NCBI GenBank assembly: GCA_020002185.1
Contig: CM034544.1
Span: forward strand, 4,338,632-4,402,631
Source of the DNA: Paraescarpia echinospica
Taxonomy: Eukaryota; Annelida; Polychaeta; Sabellida; Siboglinidae
Length of the DNA: 64,000 bases
Direction: 5' to 3'
Shown: piece after piece, positions 20,586 to 31,954 of the stretch
Numbering within the stretch: the first letter of the stretch is position 1
How the letters are laid out: the number at the start of each line of letters is the position of its first letter
The notes under the pieces: generated by a model
What the model was told of the DNA's origin: nothing
Databases searched by the model: none
What the model saw: only the letters and a program-made list of their open reading frames with translations
Position numbers and translations under genes: made by a program

Positions 20586-21049
20586 CCATTGATTTTGTTT
20601 ACACTTTTTTGTTTATGTTTTCACGAAGTAATATAAACTAAATCATTTTTATACTATGATGCATTGTTTGTAAATATTTTTATTTATTTTTGTAGTAATT
20701 ATTTATTCGCCACAAAAAATAAAATATGGGAATTATATAACGATGTTTCTAAATTTTATTTATCCAAACAAATATAATGTAATGGATATAGAATTTATTA
20801 ACTGTATATATATATATATTGTACGGTAATATATTGTAATTATATATGTGAAAACAAATGGTGATCTGTCTGGATAAATACAATTTAGAGACATCGTTAT
20901 ATATAATTACCATATTTTCATTTTTGTGGCGAATAAATAATTACTACAAAAATATTTACAAACAGTGCATCATAGTATTAAAATGATTTGGTTTATATTA
21001 CTTCGTGAAAACATAAACAAAAAAAGTGTAAAACAAATCAATGGTTTGG

Positions 21050-21134
21050 TGTCGGGATTGAACCGGCGTCGCTCGATTGCAAAATAAATGCCAAGGAACC
21101 AACGCGTTTACCAACTGAGCTAGCAGGACCGACA
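21050..21134 (-). ncRNA. tRNA-like sequence in right arm
   Basis: Inverted counterpart of 20496-20585: A box TAGCTCAGTTGG and B box GGTTCAATCCC are retained on the minus strand, with a few differences between them (CGAGCGACGCC versus CGGGCAAAGCC). Transcription would run toward the centre, convergent with the left unit. Confidence 0.6.
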
Positions 21135-21169
21135 TAAATTCGCTGACTGATTTAAGTTGTTATGATAAA

Positions 21170-21544
21170 TTGTACAACTTCTCCTTCATACATCGATATT
21201 CTAGTGATATTATGAGATTATACACGTTACTTTATGTAGCTGGATACGATATATGTTTACTATGTATGTATATTGGTGTACATTACCTCCCGTTGGTTGC
21301 ATTCGATGTCATTATTCTGAAAACGAGCCCAAGCTCGGCGATACCTAGTCCTAGACCTAGACCTAGTCGACTTGTAGGCTTATTCGCATTCATTGTTTTG
21401 AATAAAATTGAATTCATGTGGAACCGTAAGATAACTGCTTGTTCCTCTATGATGACTTGTGTTTGTATTACATCGGAATATTGCACAATAAATCATGCTG
21501 ACGCTCGTTTCGACCCCAAAACTATCCATGTAAACATGCTCTGA
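21170..21544 (+). CDS. Mirrored open frame, right arm (unknown)
   Basis: 124-codon open frame reading outward in the right arm, homologous to 20096-20365, with an extra Pro/Arg-rich stretch (SPRPRPSR) from a short CCTAGA repeat. No known domain; hydrophobic N-terminal part. Coding status unproven. Confidence 0.25.
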   Translation: MYNFSFIHRYSSDIMRLYTLLYVAGYDICLLCMYIGVHYLPLVAFDVIILKTSPSSAIPSPRPRPSRLVGLFAFIVLNKIEFMWNRKITACSSMMTCVCITSEYCTINHADARFDPKTIHVNML

Positions 21545-21793
21545 ATGCATAGAAAGGTTCGGCCTGCTACGAATGTGAGTCATATGTGACGTTAAGATAC
21601 CACGTGATCGCCTAGCTCATTAAATTTTTATTTTCCGCGGGAATCGCTACACAGACGGGTTTAAAATCGAATTTATGCTACAAATGTATTTTTATTTATG
21701 CTTTTAATGTTCTCGAATGTTACATACAATGTTAAACTTTGTGTACACATGGAAAACGGATTTTAGCTAATGCCTTGTTTTTATTTCCTTTAA

Positions 21794-22716
21794 CGGAGGG
21801 ACCACTATTTTTGTTCACTATACGTGAAGCCGATCGGTGATATCATTCACAAACACGACTTAAAATATCACCACTGCGCCGATGGTTTACAACTGTTCTG
21901 TCACTTCGACCTGGATGCATCTTCTCTGGTGATTGCCGTGCGTCGGATCGAGCGATGTATTGATGGCATGAAGGAGTGGCTGACTTGGATTTATATGACC
22001 CGAAAACAGAAATTCTACCGGTTGTCCCCAAATCAGCATCTGCCATCGTAAATGGGCTCCGTGTGCACGTCGGGACAGATGAAATCAGTGCAACTGATCA
22101 TGTTAGAAATATCGGCGTCCACCTTGATAGACACCTGGATATGACTATGCAAGTGTCACGTACTATCAGCACTTGCTCGCTGCACCTGCGCAACATCGGG
22201 TTGATTCACCGTTACCCCACTCAACCGTCAGCGGAACGGGTAGTCAATGCCATGATCACATCCCGTTTGGACTACTGCAACTCTCTACTGTTCGGTACCT
22301 CAACCAATAACATCGGTCGATTGCAGCGACTCCAAAATGTTGCCGCTCGCCTTATTACTCGACAGGCTCGTTGTGAAAGTGCAACGCCTATTCTTCGCGA
22401 ACTGCACTGGCTACCTATTCAACAGCGCATTGCATTCAAGATCGCTATTCTTACGTACAAGGCGCTGCACGAAGACCTCTCGCCTGTCTACATGCAGAAA
22501 CTCGTGCGTGTGTACATGCCAGCCAGACGTCTACGGTCTGCTGACTTGCACGCACTAGTTGTTCTGAGAACACGCAGCAGAGCCGGTGACTGTACATTTG
22601 CTCAAGCAGCGGCAGCAGTGTGGAACGCTCTGCCGTCAAGTGTTACCAGCAAAACATCACTGGAATCATTTAAATCTATGTTGAAGACTCACCTGTTCAC
22701 TGCAGCGTATATGTAA
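21794..22716 (+). pseudogene. LINE-B reverse transcriptase, C-terminal half
   Basis: Resumes LINE-B after the foldback. GPLFLFT leads into KPIGDIIHKHDLKYHH and a palm box reading CADG where YADD is expected, so the catalytic site is altered. A frameshift near 21980 leads to the 246-codon frame 21976-22716 (LDYCNSLLFGTS, RLQRLQNVAARLIT, LHWLPIQQRIAFKI, AVWNALPSSV), the usual C-terminal region of CR1/L2 elements. The GVPQGS motif is missing at the junction. Non-functional. Confidence 0.85.
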
Positions 22717-23099
22717 CTCGGACCCTTACCAACACTGTTTTAGCCATAGCTGATTGATGTTTAACGTTTATTTATTATTAATTTATCTATTTATTTACTT
22801 TTTGTATACATTTTAGCCTAATTTATTGATGTTTAAATTAATTTTAGTTTATTTATTTAAAAAAAAAAGATCTTAACTATTTTATTTTATGATATTTTAC
22901 ATCACATTCCTTTTCTACTTCTACTATATTTATTGTTTTAATTGCTATTATTATTAGTTCATTTTATCTATGATATAACAACTATTGTTTTTTATTCAAA
23001 TGCATTATTTTTAACATACACTTGTATATTGTTGTAAAGCGCTGTGAACAATATTGGATGTGGCGCTTAACAAAATAAAATATTATTATTATTATCATG

Positions 23100-23660
23100 A
23101 GTAATGTTGGTGCCTACATAATGATGGATTTCAAAATTGTGTAAGTAAGGGATGTGACAGAAATATTCCAGCAGAACGTCATTGACTAATTTATAATAAC
23201 ATTTAGGTTGCTACAGTTTATAAATATCATCCAGTTAGGAATATGAATTTATATTATAAAAAACAGGTCTGTAGGTTCATTATATTTACTCACAGAAATT
23301 ATTCTTATAACTTGTTTGTAAATTAACAACGCGATATGCTTGGTGACCCCATACCTGAATACTATGATTAATATGAGGAAGAATGGGGGATGTCTACATT
23401 ATAGATATTACGATTTGTTGTAGATATTGTATAAGTTTATTCAAAATTGGAATTGTTTTATTTATTTTGTTAGCTAATTTATTTGTATGATTTTGCTAGT
23501 TAAATGTTTATTTAATGTAATACTTAAGACATTAAAATCACTTACACAGTCAATAGTTTCCCCGTTTATTTCCAACAAGGAGATTTCAATTTTCTTTAGA
23601 GGCATATGGAATATCATGAATTTAGTTTTATTGACATTCAGTGAATGATTTAAAAAGTGT
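23100..23660 (-). pseudogene. LINE-A, RT thumb and connection part
   Basis: Minus-strand continuation of LINE-A upstream of the LINE-B insertion. Decoded text: SLNVNKTKFMIFHMPLKK and INGETIDCVSDFNVL (RT motif D/E and thumb region), PHINHSIQVWGH and YKLVNDVLLEYFCHIPYLH. Stops and frameshifts are present. The part at 23100-23245 also matches 33758-33900 inverted. Confidence 0.75.
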
Positions 23661-23669
23661 AATTCTGGA

Positions 23670-24320
23670 AGAGGAACCTTAATTTATTTGAACAAACCAC
23701 AATTAACTTGGATATTATTTGGATATTGGGTATTATTTGACGTATTTATGTGACAATTGTCACTGGTCTGCTGTCAACAATTACAAGTAGTGAACTACCT
23801 TTGATGATCATTATGCATGCCATACATTATAGTCATTGATCCAACCAATATGTTTCATTGTCCGACCAGTGCCAGTTAGTCAGTGAGTAAGCTGGGTGAA
23901 GTTGGCAGTGTGATTGAGATTATGTAAAATTACTAATGACTCCTCTGCCTTTTTTATTAAAAAAACGTATAATTTTGTTTACAAAATCAAACATATACTC
24001 AGTACTATCTTGTCAGTTTTTCAGTGTAATGTTACACAATATGTCTTCACCAATCTCACCAAAAGAGTACATGTAATCCTGTACAGAATTTTGTTTATAC
24101 AAATTTGCTTTTTAAAAGAGATAATTAGCTTATTTATCTTGACTAAATAAATAAATCAGTATTGAACTGTGATTATTTTATTACTTGCCAAAATACATAA
24201 ATTAACGATTTAGCTTGGACATTTTACTGTACCGTTGACAAATAAACTAAATTCCTATTGATATATATATGTTTAATGTTTATATCAATTATTAATTAAG
24301 TAATGCACTATCAAAATGTT
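23670..24320. other. Non-coding AT-rich stretch
   Basis: No confident feature. A short open frame at 23914-24150 (plus) has no recognisable content. Confidence 0.6.
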
Positions 24321-24329
24321 GCAGTGTCT

Positions 24330-24470
24330 GCAATATAGGTGACGTGACTATTAATCTCCTAATGTATGCAGATGATCTGGTCATATTCTACCCCTCTAGT
24401 GTAAGCCTGAGGGAGTTGTTATCAGTTTGTGAAACTTATGGTCACCTGCGTATTTTGTGCAGTTATGGTG
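24330..24470 (+). pseudogene. LINE RT palm-motif scrap
   Basis: A short stretch encodes TINLLMYADDLVIFYPSSVS followed by LLSVCETYGH, i.e. an RT motif C (YADD) with its downstream helix. Flanks are not RT-like. It is a small, isolated LINE remnant of a family different from LINE-A to LINE-F. Confidence 0.7.
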
Positions 24471-24697
24471 GAATTATACGAAATCAACTATTAATACATT
24501 ACATGTGTCATTATTACGGTCATATCATATTTTCACGCTGGATTCTGGTTGGCACCTGGTCGGGTCCTGTTGATTTGTTTGTTTTTAAGTCATGAAGTAA
24601 TTTGGTAACTTCTTTTCTTGTGATGGTGATGTGTTTTATACTAGTAATCTAATGAGTCTTTTGATGAATGTTGCATGTGCATTGTGCACCACACACA

Positions 24698-24760
<63 letters not shown>

Positions 24761-25730
24761 AATTATGTCGTCATATTTTGGACACTCCTATGACAATAAG
24801 AGTAAAATTATTTTATCTGTGTGACAGTCACACAAAATATAACGTACACTACGCACACTAATTGAAATGTGTATAGTCCTTTATATAGTTGGTTTGATGC
24901 TAGAAATGAAACAGACATATAGTAGGCATGTGCTCACAAACTGAGCAAAGTGCAGCCCAATTACCGTATGATATTTACATATTTAATTATACCTAAGTAT
25001 GCATGTGTACATTTCTGAATGTCTGCATGGGCACACGGATGTAAGCAAAGGCCCAGTGGAGTCGAACTCAGCAGTAAACATAACCGTTGGGTACGTGAGT
25101 GAACGAATATATCACAATTCATGCAGGATTTTATTTAGTATACATATGTTATATATCTACAAGAACACATTTTTTGCTAAACTATCTTTAACTAACTTTA
25201 AACAAATCTGAATTATTTTAGCACCAAATATATGTTTTGGCAGTTTTTATATTATTTGTGCTGATTACAACTTACAACACATTAGTTGGCTAGCATTTAT
25301 AAATATTTCCACATGTATCCTTCTTCCAAACGAACGACATTCTAATAACTTTACACCCATTCCGTCGCAAATATTCATAATAAAGCATATTCTAGAATTT
25401 TATTATATCAATGCAAAGGTAATTGTTGTTCCACGTTGCACCAATTTGCTTCGTGTTTACAATATGTTAAGATAACAGTATGACAAAATTTGCAATTAAT
25501 GGATTTCGCAACTGTCCTAATCAGTATCAGTCTAAATTCAACGCTAAATAATACAATAACCCAAACTATTAAAATGGGTGTTCGTAAATATGCATATATG
25601 TTCAGAAACCATAACAACATATATAGACATTAAAATACTTTATTGTTGAATAACTTTTTCTATGAAATTATTTCTTTGTATCACAGACATTGTACGACTA
25701 GTTGGACTTACATCTCCAGTTTGTCTTACA
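24471..25730. other. Non-coding stretch with CA/TA microsatellite
   Basis: Contains (CA)n(TA)n at 24690-24756. The remainder is AT-rich without gene signals. Confidence 0.6.
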
Positions 25731-25737
25731 TATAGCA

Positions 25738-26377
25738 CGACTATTCTCTGCATATAAGTACGTCAATATCATGAACATCAATCGTATATGGAACATAACA
25801 CAAATACATATAAGTACGTCACTGTCATGAACATCAATCGTATATGGAACATAGCACAAGCGCATTTAATAGTGGAACAATGTGCATAATAATAATTATA
25901 ATGAACCATTGATGTAAGGTCAAAACATAAATGCATTAATCTAGCCCGAAGGCTTAATTATAGTAAAATCGTCATATTAACTCCCAATTTACTTGATTGT
26001 ACTCTGTATATAAGTGTGCTACAGTGTCATGAGCATCAATTGTACAGGTAACATAATACAAATACATTTAATTGGGGAACATCGTTTATAACAAACACTT
26101 GATATAAGGTCAAACATAGACACGTGAATCTAGCTGAAAGGCTTAACAAAGGTAAATCACCGAATTATCTCCCATATAACATGACTACTCTCTACATGTA
26201 AGCATGCTGTTGTCGTCAGCATCAGCCATACACACAACATAACACAAATATATTTAGTAGGATAACATTATGTATACTAATTATACTGAACCGTTCGTGT
26301 AAGGTCAAAACACAATACATTAACCTAGCCCAAAAGTTTAATTTAGGGATAATCGCCGAATTACGTACATTGAACTT
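25738..26377. repeat. Diverged ~205-bp tandem repeat, three copies
   Basis: Three successive copies (starting near 25738, 25993 and 26180) share CATGAACATCAATCGTATA-like, GAACATAACACAAATACAT, ATGTAAGGTCAAAACA and CTAGCCCAAAGGCTTAA-like segments in the same order. The first copy carries an extra internal ~57-bp duplication at 25755-25865. Lies just downstream of the 3' end of the 26552-28835 pseudogene. Confidence 0.85.
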
Positions 26378-26551
26378 ATACAACAAGTATGTGGCATCAT
26401 GTTGCGCTAATTACTGCAACATTCAAAACAGTTTTGTCTACAGGTCTTTGTTGAAAGCAGAACTAGCATTTGTATATCATGAAGTCATAAATTATAATGG
26501 TCATTATTAAAGATTAGTTTTGATTTTGTCTCTACATCAACAAACGCACGA

Positions 26552-28835
26552 CTACTCATCGTCTTCCTCATCATCACTGGCGTCGACCAAGAATGAGTTC
26601 GAGCAACCTGATCCCCGGTATTGACCACATGCAGGGGAACACACGACGTTGTTCTTGCGGCATGTGCACCTTGCAGTACTGCAATCTGTGGAGCAGTTAC
26701 ATCTGATTACGTGCAACAGGACATCCGGTGCTGGAGGCAGGTCTGTTATGACGGGAACAAGATCATTGTTGCACGTGGCTTACACCCATCCTCTTCTGCT
26801 CTTGCAGGTACACTGGCATGCTGTGATAGCGCGCTGCTGCTGATGTCGGAGGTAAGGTCCTTCTCACAGAACCGTCTATGCCTCAGCGAATCCAGACTGT
26901 CTTCTGGTTTGCCATTGTAGAGACACACAAGCGCTCTCACCCCTGCCATTACAACCTGTTCTGTTGATATATCATGCTTTCGAAACAGTTCGGCTTGTCG
27001 CTGGAAATTCTGGTAGGAGAAAAAAAATTCTTAATTGGTGCTCCTTTTCCAAAGCCGTATAACCGGGACATGGTGTCACATCCTAATACAGCATGGATGT
27101 ATAGGATGTTGTCACATACGTCCTTGCCTTGAGTCATCCCCTACTAGTACAGTGTTCTTCGTCGTCGTAGACTGTACTGCTGTCTGCACAATCAGTAGAT
27201 CGGCATCACCGTGGGCATGTTTTGTCTGACATCCACTATGTTGCAGATATCCGCTCAACATGTTGATGTAATTCTGCTTGTTGTTTACATTTGCAAGGAA
27301 GACATCCTTTTTTACCGTCATCCTCATTTCATCGGTGAACGTTACGTCTGCTCCATGCTTTTCCTCCAGCTCGCTTGTGATGCGCCATGTGCTTGGTGGA
27401 TGGATTGTGATATCCTTCACAGACAACGATGGCTTGATCAAACTTTCGTGTGACGTAAACACAGTACAGCATGCATAGCTCTCGATATGTGGGGAATCCA
27501 TATGGCCAACGGACGTGATGGAGCAAAGCCCCACCATCCAATACATACCGAACCTCACCGATGGGTCCTGCAATGTCGGGTGCTAACCTACACCAGGTGG
27601 CTTCCGCAAGTACAGCTTTCTGGGGTTCGCGCAGCATGAGGGAATCGTCAAACTAAGTCGGTGGGTGGCTACACAGCTCAAAGTGGAACATTGTCTCCAT
27701 GTCATTAATCGATCTTGCTGCAACAATTATACGCTGAAAGAGGAGTTCTGGGTCCACTTGAACCTGATCACTGCCAACACGCACGGTAGATTTTGTCTGA
27801 AGAGTGACAGCTTGGTCACAGCGCTAGAGCCAGCAGTAGGCTGTGTGTCTTTCATGTCGCGATGCCGTCTTGATTTGGTCATGTCCTTTTGTTGTTCACT
27901 TGTGTTGTGTTTAACTCCAGTCAGTTCTTGCATTCAGCTGTTAATCGCTGCACAGGCTGGCATGGACAGCAGCCAGGACAGTCGCTGTTTTGGATCATCC
28001 GATTGATTAGCCTGAAACTCAAGCAGTATATTTTCAGCCGTCTGCCGCATAGTCACCACATTTGATTTGTAATTTATAGTAGTGATAATCACTTGGTCAC
28101 CAAAATGTTCCCTCAGTCTAGCCTTCATATATTTTACAGAATATGGCTCTGTGTTAGATCCTGTCAGGTACTCGGCCATTTTGTTAACCAGATCTGATAC
28201 AGTTGTTTGTTCGTCGTCATTATTTTGCAGACATTGAATGACCTGAAGAAATGCTTCAGCTTTGACTTCACAGACAGGACGGCCTGTGTTTGTTGATTTG
28301 CTTGGACTCCCAACTTTCAGCTTTTTTTGGACGTCTTCGTCACGCACAAAACATTTGAGGGATAACTTTTCCGTTGCGGAAGTTAACGCTGCATATTTGG
28401 TGATATACAGTGTCAGCTGCAGGCAGAACATGCACAGCCAGCAACCGGGCCCGAACACGATCAGCCCAGGCGTCTCTTCTTGTAGACCATTGATTCAGCA
28501 ATGTGTCCTTGCATTCTCTTGTAGCCACAGTATACACATCTCCTTGTCTTTTCCTTCTGTCAAAACATACTGTCGTCCCACAGAATAAGCATTCAGTTTT
28601 GAAGGTAAACGTCTGCTCTGCTGATCGCAGCAACGAAGTCTGGAGACTTGGTCCGGGTTTCTTATAATCTCTAATGGATTGCGCAATTTCCGAGAACAGT
28701 CTCCATGGAGTCTCTACGTAGTTTGCTAGCTTTACTGATGCATTGGCTACCCTTCTCACGAAGGGATATTGTTGCATGTCCATTACTTAGGGGTTCCTGG
28801 CAGAACCCACAGGAATCCGTTTCTGGTTCTGCCAT
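26552..28835 (-). pseudogene. Broken multi-copy gene: Zn-binding N-terminus, CXC-like C-terminus
   Basis: Minus-strand remnant of a long protein. ATG at 28835 opens MAEPETDSCGFCQEPLSNGH, a Cys-pair motif; later ECLFCGTTV, VLPAADTVYHQICSVNF, SVKYMKARLREHFGDQVI, EVRYVLDGGALLHHVRWPYG, VTFTDEMRMTVKKDVF, HAHGDADLLIVQTAVQ, VLGCDTMSRLYGFGKG, RALVCLYNGKPEDSLDSLRH and, at the end, DCSTARCTCRKNNVVCSP followed by an acidic tail and stop at 26552. The last part resembles tesmin/TSO1-type CXC motifs. Frameshifts occur near 28660, 28345 and 27560-27640; an internal deletion after VLVGDD (about 27125) removes part of the core. Such proteins are familiar to me as repetitive, transposon-like genes in invertebrates; function unknown. 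The D-A-D-L-L and V-G-D-D patterns may suggest a PIN-like nuclease (weak). Confidence 0.7.
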
Positions 28836-29500
28836 GCTTCAAGCAACATTGAGATAATCTAAAAAAAATATATATGTTTATATAAATGTTGTATATATGT
28901 TATCAATTATTAATATACATTATGTATATTATATACGTATATTATTACTTTATACTTATTATACTATTACATGCAAGTGTTCAGCATGACGACATAGCGC
29001 AAAACCCGGAACCCATATTCGATAACCCTTTATTATCACTTCACTTTTTGATCATACTTTGCAAATATGTATAAATACTAGTGCGTTGTGACTATTCGTT
29101 AATACGATATCATGAGAGAATGTGTTAACATCGATTTGACTAAACACAAGTTATTTAATTGAAGCGTGGGCGCCTGCATAACACGTGAAATTACCGTTAT
29201 GCAAGCCTATACTTACTTTTGAGCGTCTTCGCGTGCGTTATCTCAAACATTGGAGCTTAGATTTGCTCTACAAAATGACTACTGTGCAGCATCACGTTTG
29301 TAAAATCATGGGAATTCATTTTAAATATAAAGTAATATAAAGTGTTTATTTATTGAAATTATAAATGGAGAATATAATAACAGCAACTTTGTAAAAAGCT
29401 ATAAACATTCAAATTGCATTGATGTTCATAAGATACATTAAAGTTTTTATTTACTTTTGATTATGATATTTATTAATAATGTTAACAAAATATGTGTCCT
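28836..29500. other. Non-coding AT-rich stretch
   Basis: No gene, repeat boundary or RNA signal that I can support. Confidence 0.6.
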
Positions 29501-29512
29501 CTCCAAAGCACA

Positions 29513-30045
29513 TAATAATAATAATAATAAGATAACTTTTATTGCGCCTAAATCATTGGAAACCAAGCTCAGAAGCGCATCAAAACAAAAGGATTGGTCA
29601 ATCTCAAAATCCATAAGTAGTATTCCAGTTGTCAACAGATGGGTCAAGGCGCTAGGGAGCTACGGTGGATAAGCAAGGTTGTAAAGATAAGTTTTTAAAT
29701 GACGACGGAATTTTGTAACATTTTCAACTGATCTAACACTAAGAGGGAGCATATTCCAAAGAGTTGTTATGCACCAACTCAACCAACTCAACAGAAAAAG
29801 CTCTAGTTCCAATGTTAGTGTTGACTCTAGGAATAAAAAGTAGATCAGAACTAGATGATCGAAGCTGGATATGTTTTCTTACTGGAGTAAGCAATGAATG
29901 CAAATAAGATGGTTGTTTACTGAACAGTGTCTGGTATGTAATGGTACAGATCTTAAATAGTATACGTTTAATCAAAATAACGTTTAATTGTAATTTGCTT
30001 TTGAATGTCATCATTACCAAACCAAACGTGAACTTTTTAACGATT
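29513..30045 (-). pseudogene. LINE 3' fragment (RT C-terminus plus tail)
   Basis: Encodes ICTITYQTLFSKQPSYLHSL, RVNTNIGTRAFSVELVEL and, after a frameshift near 29760, NMLPLSVRSVENVTKFRRHL then a stop. The 3'UTR ends GGCGCAATAAAAGTTATC with a (TTA)n tail at 29513-29530. This is the characteristic CR1/L2-group C-terminus and tail. The RT core is absent. Confidence 0.8.
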
Positions 30046-30185
30046 TCTTAACGCTATGTCAAAATTAGTTTTATCTTTGTTAACGTTACTGCATAGGCTC
30101 ACTTACAAAATGTTATCAAACAACGATCTACGAACGATTATTCTGCGAAGGGTGATACGGCGGATGTTCAATAGTTTGCTACAAT

Positions 30186-30500
30186 GTTTCATTGACACAT
30201 ATACATATATACGTGTGTACATGCATAGCTGCATGCATATATTCATACACACTTATCGCAAGTACACAAATATACACATACACACATACATACATACATA
30301 CATACATACATACATACATACATACATGCATACAGTTGTGCATATAAACATATGTGTGTGCATACATGCATACACACATATATATATATATATATACATT
30401 CAAATATGCACACATACCTAAACAGACAGACAGACGGACAGACAGACGTACAAAAATACATTCAAACAGACAGATAGAGAAAGCCACACAGCCAGTCAGA
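30186..30500. repeat. CATA, TA and ACAG microsatellites
   Basis: Compound microsatellite: CATA at 30280-30335, TA at 30378-30395 and ACAGACAG at 30420-30505. Confidence 0.93.
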
Positions 30501-30509
30501 CAGACAGGA

Positions 30510-31240
30510 TGTGACATCTTTTAACCACGAAATCTTATTATATCTATTATTGCACTCGCTTTATGAATATGAAAAGATCTGGAAGCATAAGTTTGTTTTG
30601 AAATAATAATGGCAACACATGAAAAAAACGCACTAGATTACTATTCTGAATATAATATTACGTGTTTTGTGTCTGCAGTATTAACAACGGTGTGTCATAG
30701 GTAACATTCTTTACAAACACGTATACTTATTTACGGCAAGTGTCATGCCAATGATAACGTTGACGATCACCTTGGACAGTCCATAGGTACGTAAGTAGTA
30801 GGTTATACGAATGATGAATACAGCGGTTGAGCACTGCTATCAATGAGTGCATGCGTCAGCCGCCTGTGTCTATTCATGTGCACGCTTTATACTAATATCA
30901 TGTGTCGTGCCAACCGCTGATAGCAATACTGAGGTTATTTTAACTATGTGAGCGGGTAGTAAAAACGACGTCAGTAAATGCTACTGTTTTTTTTTAAAAA
31001 GGCAAATGCCTCGGGCAAACATCAATGCGCGTTGTGAGTAGACTTTCTTGTCGTCACTACGCGAGTAAATGTAATGCCAATTTTACACAGTAATCACTTA
31101 GGAATCCATATCTATACAGACACTTGAGTCTGAAATTTAGATCACCACGTATTCTGAATTTTTAAATTCTAAAAGACGTACTTTTTATTTGTTGACATCT
31201 GCAATGGTGCAAGAGACGGGGAGTCATGGAAATGACCGTG
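30510..31240. other. Non-coding stretch
   Basis: No supported feature. A poly-T run (30987-30996) and scattered short ORFs only. Confidence 0.6.
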
Positions 31241-31264
31241 AAATAAAATGTGTTTGACAATTTA

Positions 31265-31738
31265 TCAAGATTTAACAAGATTGTCACCCAGCGACTTAAA
31301 TCTAGATGGCAGGTGGACAAGGAAGCCTTTTGGCTTATCGAGAGTCCAACCCTTTTTATTTACGTGTATCCCGCCCTTCTGATGTATGTCGATTTCATTT
31401 TTAAACGTATTCACGCTACTAGCGCCGACCCAATCAGCAGATAATCTGTTCCATTCATTTACAGTCCTTTGTGAAAATGATAACTTTCTTATATCTAATC
31501 TACATTGCTCCTTTACTAATGTAACTTCATGTCCTTTAGTCCTTCTATCTTTATTAACTGAGAAAAAAATATTTCTATGAATATTTTCATAACCATTCAA
31601 TATTTTAAACACTTCTATCTCATCTCGACTCAATCTCCTGGTCTCTGGTGTTGTTAAACCACATCCTTTTAGACGTATTTCGTAACTAAGATCCCTCAGT
31701 TTTGGTACCATTTTAGTCGCCCTCCTCTGCACTGTACT
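31265..31738 (-). pseudogene. LINE RT C-terminal fragment
   Basis: An open 155-codon frame starting QRRATKMVPKLRDLSYEIRL, then GLTTPETRRLSRDEIEVFKI, KEQCRLDIRKLSFSQRTV and NEWNRLSADWV. This is the standard C-terminal block of CR1-group LINE ORF2 proteins. No RT core and no clear tail follow, so it is a truncated copy; the last 40 codons look frame-shifted. Confidence 0.8.
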
Positions 31739-31954
31739 TTATGCCTTAGGCTCAGCCTTAAATATAATTACTGAAATTATTAATTGTGTTGGTATAAATG
31801 GTAGAAACATTTGCGTGAATATTCGCTACGTGTTCCCACCATGTCAGACAGTGTTTTGGGATTCAAATGTAGATCCGCATTCTTCGCGTTTTGCTAATGC
31901 TGTTTTGCGAGAGATTGACACGAAAATGGTCGTTGCTAGTAAGTCATAAGCGCC

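Larger units (their letters stand above)
19865..21789. mobile_element. 1.9-kb foldback element with TTAA flanks and tRNA-like arms
   Basis: Inserted in LINE-B between TTAA at 19861-19864 and TTAA at 21790-21793. Termini are short imperfect inverted repeats (AGGGAATAAAAC left; AGGAAATAAAAAC as reverse complement right). The interior is a large inverted repeat: about 20044-20790 pairs with about 20865-21600 around an AT-rich loop. Each arm contains a tRNA-like unit and an outward-facing open frame. TTAA target duplication is typical of piggyBac-type transposition, but the termini lack the usual CCC start, so the family is inferred weakly. Lacking transposase, it is non-autonomous. Confidence 0.75.
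19170..23095 (+). mobile_element. LINE-B (5'-truncated), interrupted by a foldback element
   Basis: Plus-strand CR1/L2-type LINE inserted into LINE-A. Homology of the LINE-A block stops at about 19169 and resumes at about 23096, so the insertion, including its own 1.9-kb passenger (19865-21789), spans these positions. RT sequence occupies 19198-19864 and 21794-22716. The 3'UTR ends with AAAGCGCTGTGAACAATATT and a (ATT)n tail at 23075-23095. There is no endonuclease domain: the copy is 5'-truncated. The uninterrupted sister block at 33.9 kb lacks LINE-B. Confidence 0.85.
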
